A DNA stretch of 64,000 nucleotides from Sipunculus nudus (taxonomy: Eukaryota; Annelida; Sipuncula; Golfingiida; Sipunculidae), in assembly GCA_026874595.1 (NCBI GenBank), contig CM049312.1, positions 66,746,929 to 66,810,928 on the forward strand. The letters run 5' to 3'. The position numbers were made by a program, and so were the translations under genes. Numbering within the stretch: the stretch's first letter is position 1; each line of letters opens with the position of its first letter. The notes beneath the pieces are model-generated. The model was not told the origin of the DNA. It saw nothing but the letters and a program-made list of their open reading frames with translations, and ran no database searches. Positions 33,001 to 39,266 of this stretch are shown one piece after another.

Positions 33001-35741
33001 AGGTCTGATTCAAAGCCACTCGAGTCCAAGCCATAGTCCTTGAAGTCCAAGTCAAGTAACAGTTAAAAGAATACACCCAAAGTTATTGAAATCACCTTAG
33101 AATCAAAATTTCAGATTATCACATTTTGAAACTATGGCCCAAGTCCAAATCAAGTATTAAAAATCTCATTAAGAGCACAACTGATTTTTTTTTTGTGGAG
33201 ATCAAGCTTGGTATATAGTCTTTTTTTTATAAAATTCTGCCAGAAGTTCAATTATACAAGTCTTTATTATAATTTTTCCGATGTGTTTTTCAAGTCTAAT
33301 AAGCCATTTCCTTTCTATTGGACCAGAGATAAATTGGGTAGAATTTCTCAACACCTGATCTCTGTGTAAAGGTTCTGCACCCTTGAGTCTATGAAAAAAA
33401 ATTGAACTAGAGTCCAAACTTGAGTCCAATCTGGACTTGAGTCCTAATTCACCAAACTGAAAGTGATTTGACCTAATCACATGATGTAAATGCAGGTTCA
33501 AACCTCTGGGAGTTTCCCATTCATGAAGGAACATAAATAACTGTAAATGCACTTCCAATTATCTCGAAACAAACTCAAAAATGTTGACTTGGACCATACC
33601 ATTTAACAAACAGTACTGTGGTTGCTTTTTATTTGAGAGGGTCTTAATTTTGCGATATTCGTAAATGAACAATAATCACAAATATTAAACCATCAGGAAT
33701 AAGATGTCCCTTTTAACAAAGATGACTCTGGAAACAACCTAATCAGCACCCAAATATGTGCATGACATTGATATTGGCCCATACATCCATTTACTGTAAA
33801 ACTTATCCATTACTGTAAAATATGCCATACTCACTGAGGCAATATCAACTGTGATACAAGTCATAAGTTACTGACCAAACCAGTAATTAGACATGGTATT
33901 GTAGGATTCATTCTAACTTTTAAATCAATACATACTGCTGATCTTGTAGTTTCCGGTGCTATCGCTAAAATGAAAAAAAAAAGCAAACCACAGTATGACA
34001 ACTGGATGTTTCCAACCCATGTCCATGGAAGAACTATGTTCAACTAACTGCTGACAATAATGAGTACACAGCTTTTATAATTAAAGGTGGAGCCAAACCT
34101 TTTTGTCATCTATCATATACCATTACTGACAAAACCATGAGCACACAATGCAAGAATCAAGTGAAAGATTAATTCAATACTTACTGGCACATTAAATGGA
34201 AGGAGGCGGGGCATCTGTCACAGCAGATCAAGTCTCCACCTTCCTGACAGGCGTCACAGCAGTCATGATTGACAGCTTTCCCAGGTCTCCTGTACTCCCG
34301 TTCTCGTCCTCTACCTCGGGTACGTCGACCAGGTTCCTCAGACACAGGGGGAGCCACAAGTTTTTGGATTTGCTGAAATATATAAAAATTAAGACTGCAG
34401 ATACATGTGGTAAAATAAAACAGAAACATATTGGTTCTTTCTATATTCATTCTAAGTAAATTCACAAAATAAAGGATACAAATTTACATATACTGAGAAT
34501 GTTGTAGATCAGATCATGAAATGAACCCACATTTTCTCACCAAAAAATGTGAAGCTTTCTACCTGCCCCCATCCTCTTGTGTCAAGTCATGCTCCAGCAC
34601 TGCTCTAGTGTGCTGGAGGGACTGATACCTGCTTCATGCGACAGGGGTCTTGGATTGCAGTTAATTAACACTAACCACAACATTATTGGACATCTATAAG
34701 GATTATGAACAAGCAGAGTGACTTAAAGTGTAATATTTGATCATTATTTGCTCGTATGCCTGATTAAATATTTTGCAAAGTAGTGGTCTTAATTTTTGCC
34801 AAATTTGTGTGCACTTATTATGCCACTTAACATGTCCTTATACGCATCACCAGTCCCTCAAACAAACATTACAACTGTTGTCATGGTGTAGGTCAGTGGC
34901 GGCCTAAATTTTGGCCATGCACTACCGGTATGACTGCTCAAATGTTTATATTAGCTTTACATCATGCAGAATAAGAACAACCCTGGAGGTCAGATTGCCG
35001 TTGTATGAAGGAGATTAAATACGCTACAACTGAAATCAGACCCCTGTCACACAATTAATCTGAAATTTTATATAATTGGTATGATACTTTGTATGAGAAT
35101 GAGATGTAAGTCATAATTTTCATTTAAATAATTTTAACATATTAAGCACTGATAACCCTGTTGATAGACAGTTATCATACTCAACAGTGTTGGCAGTTTG
35201 GACAAGAATGTTGAACCGTGTCTGGGAGCCACACTTTTTTTTCAGTTTAACAATTCACTTTGCAAATAGACAAAATGCATTATACCAATAATGAAGAAAT
35301 TCATGACTCCACTTGCGTGGGCACATTCATGACACTGTTCAGAGATATTTTGCAGGGGTCCCCTCTTTCGGATGTGTCAATGCATCAATGTCAATGCCTT
35401 TAATAAGCCCTTATATTTTAGAACTGTGAGTATTTGGGACTTTTTGTGGTTGCCAGTCGGCTAACATCTGTTCTTTTGTGTAATTGTGTATAAACAGTCC
35501 ATGTGCAATGATTATTGATACTGGGATCTGATGAGGAATATATAGGGTGTAGAATGGGAAAAGGATTGCCCCGCCTGTGTGTTTTTTCTCCCTGAGAATA
35601 TGGCGACTGCAGGCTGGCTGACTTGCCAGGCCAAGCGCCGAATGAGTTGTGGCTGGGCTCAGAGAGAAACAACAGAATGAAGCGTGTTCTTACCTCCATC
35701 AAACCCCCGCTGGTGTCCAAATCATACTCTACTGTCGCCAT
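1684..35741 (-). CDS. PHF12: PHF12 (PHD finger protein 12/Pf1), 15 coding exons, C-terminal end outside window
   Basis: The joined minus-strand exons (listed separately) give about 927 codons with no phase conflict at any of the 14 junctions. Seen: conserved start [14 protein letters not shown]1 at about 54-98; an acidic linker with [18 protein letters not shown] at about 151-168; PHD2 at about 217-261 ([16 protein letters not shown]); a Ser/Thr-rich middle at about 365-655; helix exons 656-797; and a FHA-type region from about 803 ([40 protein letters not shown]). Family knowledge: PHF12 is a nuclear chromatin subunit that links SIN3/HDAC and MRG15 to promoters and represses transcription. 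Human PHF12 is about 1000 residues, so roughly the last 80-100 residues are missing before position 1. Oddities: a GC-AG intron, duplicated exons, and two splice-donor minisatellites. Identity is very secure; the exact exon set needs a transcript. Confidence 0.97.
2040..2600. repeat. Dispersed repeat with internal tandem units (copy 1)
   Basis: Recurrent units of about 110-130 bases, each with a 'gtGACCTcTGACCTcATTAAATATG' type core broken up by drift, then 'atccatcacattcctgg'. The same units occur at 17260-17720 and 60305-60400, where they are preceded by GTGCATAATACG. Probably a non-autonomous mobile element in the PHF12 introns; the family is not identified. Confidence 0.5.
2618..2700 (-). 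CDS. PHF12: PHF12 coding exon 14 (FHA core)
   Basis: Acceptor ACATTTCAG, donor GAG|GTGAGG, phase 1 to 0. Encodes [20 protein letters not shown] and ACIFYDE, including the S-x-x-H of the FHA phosphothreonine-binding loop. Nearly identical to the vertebrate motif. Confidence 0.95.
3285..3590 (-). mobile_element. Old tRNA-headed SINE copy
   Basis: On the minus strand it starts near 3590 with a GGCTTCTGTGGC-like head, then a decayed box B near 3530 (GTGTTCAAATC). The body shared with the SINEs at 37212 and 52545 follows. More diverged than those, without a clear target duplication. Confidence 0.6.
3796..3891 (-). CDS. PHF12: PHF12 coding exon 13 (start of FHA domain)
   Basis: Acceptor ATTATAG, donor ACAG|GTAAGA, phase 1 at both ends, 96 bases. 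Encodes [16 protein letters not shown], then [11 protein letters not shown], the beginning of the FHA beta-sandwich, which in this family follows the conserved helix. Confidence 0.93.
4340..5075 (-). repeat. 41-bp minisatellite, 18 units, derived from PHF12 exon 12 end plus splice donor
   Basis: The unit on the minus strand is about 28 bases of exon-like sequence (GGCAACATCATACTC then CTAGCACCTCACT) followed by GTAAGTGCTCAAA. The unit nearest the exon (about 5040-5075) is the genuine exon 12 end with its CATT|GTAAGT donor. Of 18 units, 13 keep GT at the donor position, one has GC, and four have lost it (plus-strand CTTAAA). A four-unit (164-bp) higher-order period is visible from two variant units at 4509 and 4673. 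Confidence 0.92.
5058..5219 (-). CDS. PHF12: PHF12 coding exon 12 ([13 protein letters not shown] helix)
   Basis: Acceptor AATTTCAG; donor CATT|GTAAGT; phase 1 at both ends. Encodes [20 protein letters not shown] and then a variable Gln/Ser-rich tail. It aligns with the conserved [21 protein letters not shown] helix of vertebrate PHF12. The 3' end of the exon and its donor are copied into the 41-bp minisatellite just downstream. Phase closes with exon 13 only through this donor. Confidence 0.91.
5220..5688. other. PHF12 intron between exons 11 and 12
   Basis: 469 bases with no recognisable repeat or feature beyond the splice sites. Confidence 0.6.
5689..5817 (-). CDS. PHF12: PHF12 coding exon 11 (duplicated helix exon 'B')
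   Basis: 43 codons, phase 1 at both ends, with another tandem CAGCAG acceptor (alternative start 5814, in frame) and donor GCAG|GTAGGT. Encodes a Ser/Pro/Thr stretch, then [20 protein letters not shown]. This is the ancestral-looking partner of exon 10: the next residues (DLDMNKLD) continue as in other PHF12 proteins. Exons 10 and 11 could be used together or one at a time without changing frame. Confidence 0.88.
6240..8290 (-). repeat. 55-bp minisatellite (about 23 units) derived from PHF12 exon 10 end plus splice donor
   Basis: The unit on the minus strand is about 40 bases resembling the end of exon 10 (CTAG...CAGCAAACCATTGACAG then AAACGCAG) followed by GTAAGAGTAACACTG. 21 units lie in register from about 7147 to 8290, the last being the real exon end. 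Two older units lie at about 6240-6365, across a MITE insertion. Most units keep GCAG|GTAAG. The exon-distal units (7150-7345) are the most diverged. Variant units recur at a 440-bp spacing (eight units), showing a later block duplication. Confidence 0.93.
6366..7146. mobile_element. hAT-type MITE inserted in the 55-bp array
   Basis: 781 bases bounded by 19-bp inverted ends: CAGGGTTGGGGTCAAATAC at the left, and the right end read inward is CAGGGTTTGGGTCAAATAC (18 of 19 match). The flanking 8 bases are GCAGTGTA (left) and GCAGTGTT (right), a 7/8 target duplication, as expected for hAT. The interior has ATTTGTATTTG runs near both ends and no transposase. Confidence 0.88.
8262..8396 (-). CDS. 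PHF12: PHF12 coding exon 10 (duplicated helix exon 'A')
   Basis: 45 codons, phase 1 at both ends. The acceptor is a tandem CAGCAG: using the second AG (exon start 8393) removes one Ala and keeps frame. Ends [16 protein letters not shown], then donor GCAG|GTAAGA. It is homologous to exon 11 ([16 protein letters not shown]). The last 40 bases plus 15 intronic bases are the seed of the 55-bp repeat that fills the next intron. Confidence 0.88.
8397..8853. other. PHF12 intron between exons 9 and 10
   Basis: 457 bases with only splice signals; no repeat recognised. Confidence 0.6.
8854..9727 (-). CDS. PHF12: PHF12 coding exon 9 (large Ser/Thr/Asn-rich exon)
   Basis: 874 bases, the longest coding exon: acceptor TTTTTCAG, donor CAGG|GTAAGT, ends in phase 1. 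Starts with the conserved [16 protein letters not shown], then about 270 residues of low-complexity, probably disordered Ser/Thr/Asn-rich sequence. It corresponds to the poorly conserved middle of PHF12. A plus-strand reading frame over 8826-9173 is only its antisense shadow. Confidence 0.95.
10565..11356. mobile_element. Tandem-core element with 3' hairpin, two units (Helentron-associated type)
   Basis: Begins near AAGGCTTACAAAAGCCCTCA and ends with the hairpin CTTCAGCCT/GTA/AGGCTGAGG (about 11325-11346), repeating the start motif GGCTGAGGGC. The core holds two diverged units of about 270 bases, each with an AATAAGCTTTTA segment and a 'gagatatcc' segment. The layout (unique ends, tandem core, terminal hairpin) resembles HINE/pearl elements of bivalves. 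It ends about 40 bases from the PHF12 exon 8 donor. Confidence 0.55.
11398..11520 (-). CDS. PHF12: PHF12 coding exon 8
   Basis: 41 codons, phase 0 at both ends (acceptor CTGTCAG, donor AAG|GTCAGT). Encodes [17 protein letters not shown] and ends [11 protein letters not shown], matching the proline-rich segment before the WLxSVVxLQ motif. A hairpin-ended mobile element stops only about 40 bases downstream of its donor. Confidence 0.93.
11645..12660. repeat. Dispersed repeat: GACCCATGGGTC start module and 12.3-kb body
   Basis: At 11645-11680 lies the start module AACAAGGGACCCATGGGTCA followed by CGGCGCTCAGCTGA, shared with 22146, 28010, 28390, 37192, 48056 and 54855. The block at 12290-12660 is a diverged copy of 28075-28385 (shared AATAATGCATTTAAGTTTAT and others). 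Whether these form one element with the hairpin at 14882-14914 is not certain. Confidence 0.5.
12655..12795. repeat. Two-copy direct repeat, about 68 bp
   Basis: AAAATATTAGAATTGTTGCA followed by AAAGTTGCAATCAT occurs twice about 66 bases apart. A local tandem duplication in a PHF12 intron. Confidence 0.75.
13500..14914. mobile_element. Tandem-core element ending in AGCTCAG...CTGAGCT hairpin
   Basis: Two related units of about 650-700 bases (13540-14175 and 14195-14880), each with TTCAGATTTTAA, ATTAAATCCTTATG and GTTTTGAT-TTAGGCAG segments, then a run of GACGGACGGACAGACAG and the hairpin AGCTCAGATGACTTATAGTC/AGCTGAGCT at 14886-14914. A close relative is at 49270-50430. Confidence 0.6.
14959..15028. 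repeat. (AT)n then (AC)n microsatellite
   Basis: An uninterrupted AT run of about 44 bases followed by an AC run of about 20 bases. Likely polymorphic. Confidence 0.95.
15029..15989. other. PHF12 intron segment without recognised features
   Basis: I see no exon, tRNA or clear repeat here; AT-rich unique-looking sequence. Confidence 0.5.
15990..16160 (-). CDS. PHF12: PHF12 coding exon 7
   Basis: 57 codons, phase 0 at both ends (acceptor TTTTAG, donor AAG|GTTAGT). Encodes residues 267-323, starting [20 protein letters not shown] and ending HPRTHRIK. It matches the post-PHD2 segment of PHF12 in position and pattern (VxFLxxxHxxHPP); no separate domain is recognised. Confidence 0.93.
16161..17006. 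other. PHF12 intron between exons 6 and 7
   Basis: A short CA run near 16719-16733; otherwise nothing recognised. Confidence 0.5.
17007..17139 (-). CDS. PHF12: PHF12 coding exon 6 (PHD2 core)
   Basis: Acceptor CTGTTTCAG, donor CTG|GTAAAG, phase 2 to 0. Encodes residues 222-266, [19 protein letters not shown] through [12 protein letters not shown], with ligands C232, C235, H240, C243, C258 and H261. This is among the most conserved parts of the family. Confidence 0.97.
17260..17720. repeat. Dispersed repeat with internal tandem units (copy 2)
   Basis: Same family as 2040-2600: GTGCATAATACGCCCATCA at the start, then repeats of 'tgacctct.acctaatcaaatatg' and 'aaaatccatcaaagccctgg', ending AACAGACGGACATA next to exon 5. 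Three to four internal units are visible. Confidence 0.55.
17789..17909 (-). CDS. PHF12: PHF12 coding exon 5 (start of PHD2)
   Basis: Acceptor TTCTACAG, donor AGTAG|GTAAGG; two bases, 39 codons, two bases. Encodes PGSSKRR, then [17 protein letters not shown], giving the first zinc ligands of PHD2 (C217, C220). Splitting Ser/Arg between exons joins cleanly to exon 6 (SRSCR). Confidence 0.95.
17910..18598. other. PHF12 intron between exons 4 and 5
   Basis: 689 bases of AT-rich sequence; no repeat or gene recognised. Confidence 0.5.
18599..18827 (-). CDS. PHF12: PHF12 coding exon 4 (AT-hook-like linker and SIN3/MRG15-binding segment)
   Basis: Acceptor TTTATAG, donor CCAG|GTAAAT, phase 0 to 1. 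It begins with a Ser/Gln-rich stretch, then KRPRGRPPR (about 123-131), an AT-hook-like core, an acidic run (ESEDDEEE) and [21 protein letters not shown]. The last part corresponds to the region of mammalian Pf1 that binds the SIN3 PAH2 domain and the MRG domain of MRG15; the FxLP motif there reads FEVP here. Confidence 0.94.
19788..21508. mobile_element. Pearl/HINE-like element with nine tandem ~180-bp units and 3' hairpin
   Basis: Unique start GATGTGTCGGACAACACGAA followed by TGCCCCCGCC; nine tandem units starting near 19868, 20049, 20230, 20391, 20571, 20751, 20931, 21111 and 21291, each with a TATCTGCAGGCATTGCG-like core; then a GACGGAAGGACGG-type tract and the hairpin GCCCCGGCCAC/TTT/GTGGCGGGGGC (about 21480-21505). 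The later units are almost identical to each other. The layout matches the pearl family of bivalves (Helentron-associated); assignment is by structure only. Confidence 0.7.
21922..22000 (-). CDS. PHF12: PHF12 coding exon 3 (end of PHD1), with a GC splice donor
   Basis: Acceptor TTTCAG at 22001-22006, donor AAAGAG|GCAAGT. One base completes His79, then 26 codons ([19 protein letters not shown]...), including the last two zinc ligands C95 and C98. There is no GT that keeps frame, whereas the GC donor joins exon 4 in phase 0 and matches the strong GC-AG donor consensus. Confidence 0.94.
22146..22790. repeat. Dispersed repeat copy (pair with 48056-48735)
   Basis: Starts AACAAGGGACCCATGGGTCA, then TTATATATATGATAAT and AGGCACATGCTGGTTTTGTG, and runs about 645 bases to a 'ggttttatggcttttacttatattaaaaa'-type end. 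Clearly alignable over its length with 48056-48735 in the AACS gene. No coding capacity. Confidence 0.75.
22965..24660. mobile_element. GTAGTCGAC-starting tandem-core element with GGTGGCGCCACC modules
   Basis: The start (GGGTAGTCGACAAGC...TATCCGCAGAAATCAGAGT, with gaps) matches 61268. Units carry a GGTGGCGCCACC or variant near 23106, 23235, 23599 and 24216. A perfect-looking 219-bp duplication lies at 23367-23803. The other end of the family (61268 copy) is a hairpin; here the end is replaced or degraded, and a related end fragment lies at 27255-27345. Confidence 0.55.
23367..23803. repeat. Recent 219-bp tandem duplication
   Basis: Two near-identical copies (23367-23585 and 23586-23803), each starting GTGCAAAAATGGTTGCAGGT and ending with GCGCAGCAGTTCACATG. 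The main visible difference is GGTGGCCACACC in copy 1 against GGTGGCGCCACC in copy 2. Confidence 0.85.
24690..26506. mobile_element. 1.8-kb non-autonomous TIR element with TA target duplication
   Basis: The left end is CCGTAGAATCTGTGAAATTT and CGTAC; the right end read inward is CCGTAAAATCTGTGAAATTT and CGTAC (24 of 25 match). Both sides are flanked by TA (24688-24689 and 26507-26508). The interior holds two diverged direct copies (about 25050-25200 and 25390-25530; shared 'cttacNcatggaaatcccc' and 'cctgattatccaatat'). No transposase found. The superfamily is not assigned; TA duplication fits Tc1/mariner-like groups. Confidence 0.8.
26600..26990. other. GC-richer island with long open frames on both strands, unrecognised
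   Basis: Base composition is clearly less AT-rich than the surroundings. Plus (26639-26977, 112 codons) and minus (26587-26955, 122 codons) frames are open; neither resembles a family I know. It lies about 90 bases from the end of a TIR element. Could be a fragment of a processed gene copy or of an unknown transposon. No splice pattern makes it a PHF12 exon. Confidence 0.3.
28010..28390. repeat. Dispersed repeat with start module (pair with 12290-12660)
   Basis: Starts AAACAAGGGACACATTGGTC and shares AAGCTAAGAGGAAAGTTCTA and AATAATGCATTTAAGTTTAT segments with the 12.3-kb copy. Confidence 0.65.
28393..29525. mobile_element. GACCCATGGGTC-starting tandem-core element, truncated at its end
   Basis: Start module at 28393-28425 (AAACAAGAGACCCATGGGTC). 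The core has three units of about 335 bases starting near 28541, 28881 and 29207 (TCTCAAAAATAGAGA, then a GGTGGC-x-CCACCAGTCTGC motif, CATGATCAATATG-like, GATATGGGTAACAGAGACCT, TCTAGGTCC). The terminal hairpin found in the 37.2-kb copy is missing. Confidence 0.7.
29530..34184. other. Rest of PHF12 intron 2, CpG-containing and low in recognised repeats
   Basis: No exon is supported. From about 29.95 to 32.1 kb CG dinucleotides are visibly more frequent than elsewhere and recognised repeats are absent. From about 32960 to 33600 lies a degenerate 'GAGTCCAAG' repeat related to 44696-45136. Confidence 0.4.
34185..34372 (-). CDS. PHF12: PHF12 coding exon 2 (first part of PHD1)
   Basis: Runs from a TTTCAG acceptor to CCA|GTAAGT; ends in phase 2. 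Encodes residues 17-78 plus two bases: QIQKLVAPP, a basic Arg/Gly-rich stretch (about 31-49), then the first six zinc ligands of PHD1 (C55, C58, C67, C70, H75, C78). PHD fingers of this class read histone H3 tails; the specificity here is not visible. Confidence 0.96.
34373..35693. other. PHF12 intron 1
   Basis: 1.3 kb; no repeat, exon or RNA gene recognised. Confidence 0.5.
35694..35741 (-). CDS. PHF12: PHF12 coding exon 1
   Basis: Encodes residues 1-16, ending [11 protein letters not shown], then a GTAAGA donor; phase 0. The ATG at 35741 is chosen because an in-frame TGA lies 27 bases upstream with no other ATG between, and because its context is strong (A at -3, G at +4). The codon sits inside AAGATGGCGAC, a YY1-like motif often found at starts of housekeeping genes. 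Confidence 0.93.
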
Positions 35742-36100
35742 CTTATCTTTATTAATCAAGGTTTGTCAGAGAATACACGCATTTTGCCAGAATAGGAGAA
35801 AATCGGGATGAAAATGATACTCCACACAAAGTAGAACGAGAGGAACTTGGCCAACTCTCCAAGATGATACTGTGGTTTCGGAACGTTTTACGCAAAAACA
35901 AATGGTTATTTTTCAATGAAAATGACACCAGTCAATATGGTTTTCCATTCTTTTTCAGACCTAGCTTTGTTTCAGTTATCAGATATACAGTCCGTGTAAA
36001 AATCACTGAAATCCACTTTCCGTAGCCTTCTCTGTCAAACCAAGATGCCTTGGCGCAAAATGTCGGGCCCTGGACGGCGCATGTGCAGATGTGGCTTCCG
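35734..36100 (-). promoter_or_regulatory. PHF12: Probable PHF12 5' UTR and promoter region
   Basis: Position relative to the first coding exon suggests this. The start codon lies in a YY1-like motif (35734-35744 on the minus strand). A one-mismatch NRF1-like site, GCGCATGTGC, is at 36077-36086. No TATA box is evident. The transcription start is not visible and no 5' UTR splice can be proven. Confidence 0.4.
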
Positions 36101-36442
36101 TTTATATTACGCATGCTCACTGACAACCAAAGGGACAAGGCATTTTTTTCTTTTAAGATGTATTTGGATAATGTACTGAGCTTATATAACATATTGGCCA
36201 GTAATCGCCGTATTGTTAACATACTTATAAATTTTACTTTTTGATTTTGATTACTGGCAAAGGAAATCTTACAAAACTATGAAAAGGGACCATTTTGTAT
36301 AAATATTTTCACACAAGTTTCCAAGTATGCCATGAAAGTAATGAGTTAGATCATCTATCAGTTTTCTATGGCAGACGCATTCATTTTTTTCGGTTTTATC
36401 CACAGAACCTATCATAAAAAATAATAAGGATAAGCCATATAA

Positions 36443-36452
36443 TTATATATAT

Positions 36453-36537
<85 letters not shown>
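36443..36537. repeat. (AT)n microsatellite
   Basis: About 95 bases of AT repeats with one interruption near 36466, about 340 bases upstream of the presumed PHF12 promoter. Confidence 0.95.
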
Positions 36538-36541
<4 letters not shown>

Positions 36542-37191
36542 CACACATTACTTTAATACAAAGTCACCCACAACAATATTAGTAATAATTAGTAGAAGAT
36601 TTAATCATGGAGATATTGTATCTCCATGATTTGATTAAGTCTAAATTTTTTATACTTTTTTTTATTATTTTTTTTTAAATAAGATTTGGAAAGTATTATG
36701 CAGTAATTCCAATGGAATATGTTTTGTTTAATTATTTAATTGTCAAATTATATACACAACCGGATATTTAAAAAATAAAAGAAAATTAAGCTAGAAGTTA
36801 TCATTGATGTTTATTCTAAATAACTCAAATAGAATAGTTTATATTATATGCTAATGTTTAAGCAACTGTTGAATAAAAAAAAAAACAGAATTTTTATATA
36901 AACTGATATATATAATATTATTATATTTAAAAAAAAAACAAAATTAAAATTGTTGAATAAAATGATGGAGGAGGTTAACTTAATTTATAAATTATGCATT
37001 ATTTAACCTGATTTCAATTTGCAGGCATAAGTTCACTTTAATTTTCTCTATAATCTCTTTTAAGCTAGGGCCTGTGAATTACAATTTTAGTCAGGCGCTG
37101 ACTTCAGCTAGGTTATGTGGATGCCAGAATCTTGTACTATTAAAATGATCAGTGGATTGGTGCTCTGGTTAATCCACTGACAAATCAATAA

Positions 37192-39266
37192 AACAAGTGA
37201 CCCATGGGTCATTTTTTTTTTTTTTTTTTTGGTGGAGGTAATTAACCGCCTCCATTTTTTAATGCTGACTTAACTAAGTCTTAACTAAATATGTACATCT
37301 GCAGAGTTTCCATTTCGGTTTGGGACTACTTGACAGGGCGGTAGCACTCGCTTCCTATCATTTTTATATCCTGGTGTCACCCAGGCCCGGTTGTCTACCG
37401 CACCTGCGGGTCCTGGGTGTATAATCATCCCCATTGCTGGGTCATAACACCGAGGAACCCCCCAAAGACGCACTTGTATGTGAGTGATACACGGCTGTAG
37501 GGCACAGCCTTCCCATTAAGCCTGCAGAGCGCTCACCCTGGGTAGGGGCCGACCGTGAAAAACCTCACCGCCTCGGCTAAGATTCGAACCCACAATCTCC
37601 CGGCTTTGAGTCCTGCGCTCTACCCCTGAGCCACAGAAGCCGGTTGACCCATGGGTCATGACGCTCAGCTGACTTGGAAGAGATTCGCAAAAGGAAATTT
37701 TATCATCTGAATGGTAGTATATATTATACCCATTCAACTGAAGCATCAAACGGATTAACCAACAGGCCAAGATTTTGTTTGTATTTATATATCTCAAAAA
37801 TAGAGAAAAAATGTGTAAACTTTAAAAAAAATACAGGTGGCTCAATCAGTCTGCAAAAATCTAATGAAAACACATAATGGTCAATATCCATGCAGAGAAT
37901 CATGGTGATCTCTAAATTAGCTGTTCAGATACTTCAGCTTTTGTATAAAAATTTCCATTATTCTAAGGGATACTTCGGATTCATATGGCTTAAAGGATAT
38001 GGGAAACAGAGACCTAATTTCAGGTTTCCACGGACACTTTCACAGGCCTCCTTGCATGCCGTGCATTCAGACAGAATAAAGATTCTAGGTCCAGTTGTTT
38101 CAATACGTAGCCGGTGTTGACAGATAACCACATCTTTAAAAGTCTCAAAAATAGAGAGAAAAAAATAGTAAAAATTTGAAAAAAATGAGGTGGCACACCC
38201 AGTCTGCAGAAACTGATGGAACACCTCATGATCCATATGTATGCAAAAAATAATGAGTGTTGTAGTTATTGACATACTGCAGTTTTTGTATCAAATTTTT
38301 TCATTATTCTGGGGGTTTTTTTGGAGCCATACAGCTTAAAGGATATGGGTACGTAACAGAGACCTAATTTCCATGGAGGCTTTTCATGGGTCTCCCTGTG
38401 TGTCATGAATAAAGATTCTAGGTCCAGTCTTTATGATTTGTACCCTGTTGACAGATAACTACATCCCTAAAGGTATCAAAAATAGAGAAAACAATTCGTA
38501 AAAAATCGAAAAATAGAGAAAAAAAAATGTTAACGTTTGAAAAAATACAGATGGTGCCACCAGTCTGCAGGAACTGATGGAAGACCTCTTGTTCAATATG
38601 TATGCCAAAAATCATAACCATCAGTGTTGTATTTATTGAGATGTTGCAGTTTGTTTTTATCAAATTTTCCATTGTTCTGGGGGTGATTGGGAGCCCCACA
38701 GCTCAAAAGATATGGGTAACAGAGACCTAATTTCAGGTTTGCATGGAGACTTTTCATAGGTCTCTCACCGTTTGAGAAGATTCTAGATCCAGTTTTTACG
38801 ATTTGTGCACTGTTAACAGATGTTCACATTTTTAAAGGTCTCATGCAAATATACAGAAAACAATTCATAAAAAATTGAAAATTACAGGTTGCGTCAGCAG
38901 TCTGCAGAAACTGGTGAAACATCTCATGATCAATATGTATGCCAAAAATCATGACCATCAGTGATGTAGTTAATGAGATATTAAAGTTTTTGTATGACAT
39001 TTTTTACTATTCTGGGGGGTACTTTGGGGCCCCATAGCTTGAAGGATAAGGGTAACTGAGACCTAATTTCTGGTTTCCAAGGAGATTTTTCATGGACCTC
39101 TCAGAATTTCAAGTTAAAAGATTCTAGGTCCAGAGATTACAATTTGTGCCTGGTTAATGAATAGACGGACAGATGGACGGAGGGAGGGACAGACAGCTAG
39201 ACAGAGTGACAACGGACAAAGAGTGATCGCTATAGCTCAGATGACCTAAAGTCAGCTGAGCTAACA
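37192..39266. mobile_element. Complete tandem-core element (GACCCATGGGTC start, CTGAGCT hairpin end), split by a SINE
   Basis: Start module at 37192-37211, SINE at 37212-37644, then the element resumes at its duplicated target. The core has about four units of 340 bases (near 37791, 38141, 38474 and 38837), then a GACGGACAGATGGACGG-type tract and the hairpin TAGCTCAG/A/TGAC...GTCA/G/CTGAGCTA at 39233-39263. Without the SINE it is about 1.63 kb. Helentron-associated by structure; no protein coded. Confidence 0.7.
37212..37644 (-). mobile_element. tRNA-derived SINE with perfect 14-bp target duplication
   Basis: On the minus strand: a tRNA-like head (GGCTTCTGTGGCTCAGGGG then TAGAGCGC as box A; GGGTTCGAATC as box B), a tRNA-unrelated body, and a poly(A) tail seen as a T-run at 37212-37231. 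TGACCCATGGGTCA flanks it at 37198-37211 and 37645-37658. The head cannot fold as a standard tRNA (the anticodon stem does not pair), so it is a SINE, not a tRNA gene. Confidence 0.92.

Noticed and set aside
35742-35759. PHF12 start at the upstream TTG (35759)
   Set aside because: TTG is not a usual eukaryotic start; the first in-frame ATG after the upstream stop is at 35741 and has good context.
37560-37644. Possible tRNA gene on the minus strand (box A and box B present)
   Set aside because: The anticodon stem does not pair, and the sequence continues into a SINE body with a poly(A) tail and target duplication.
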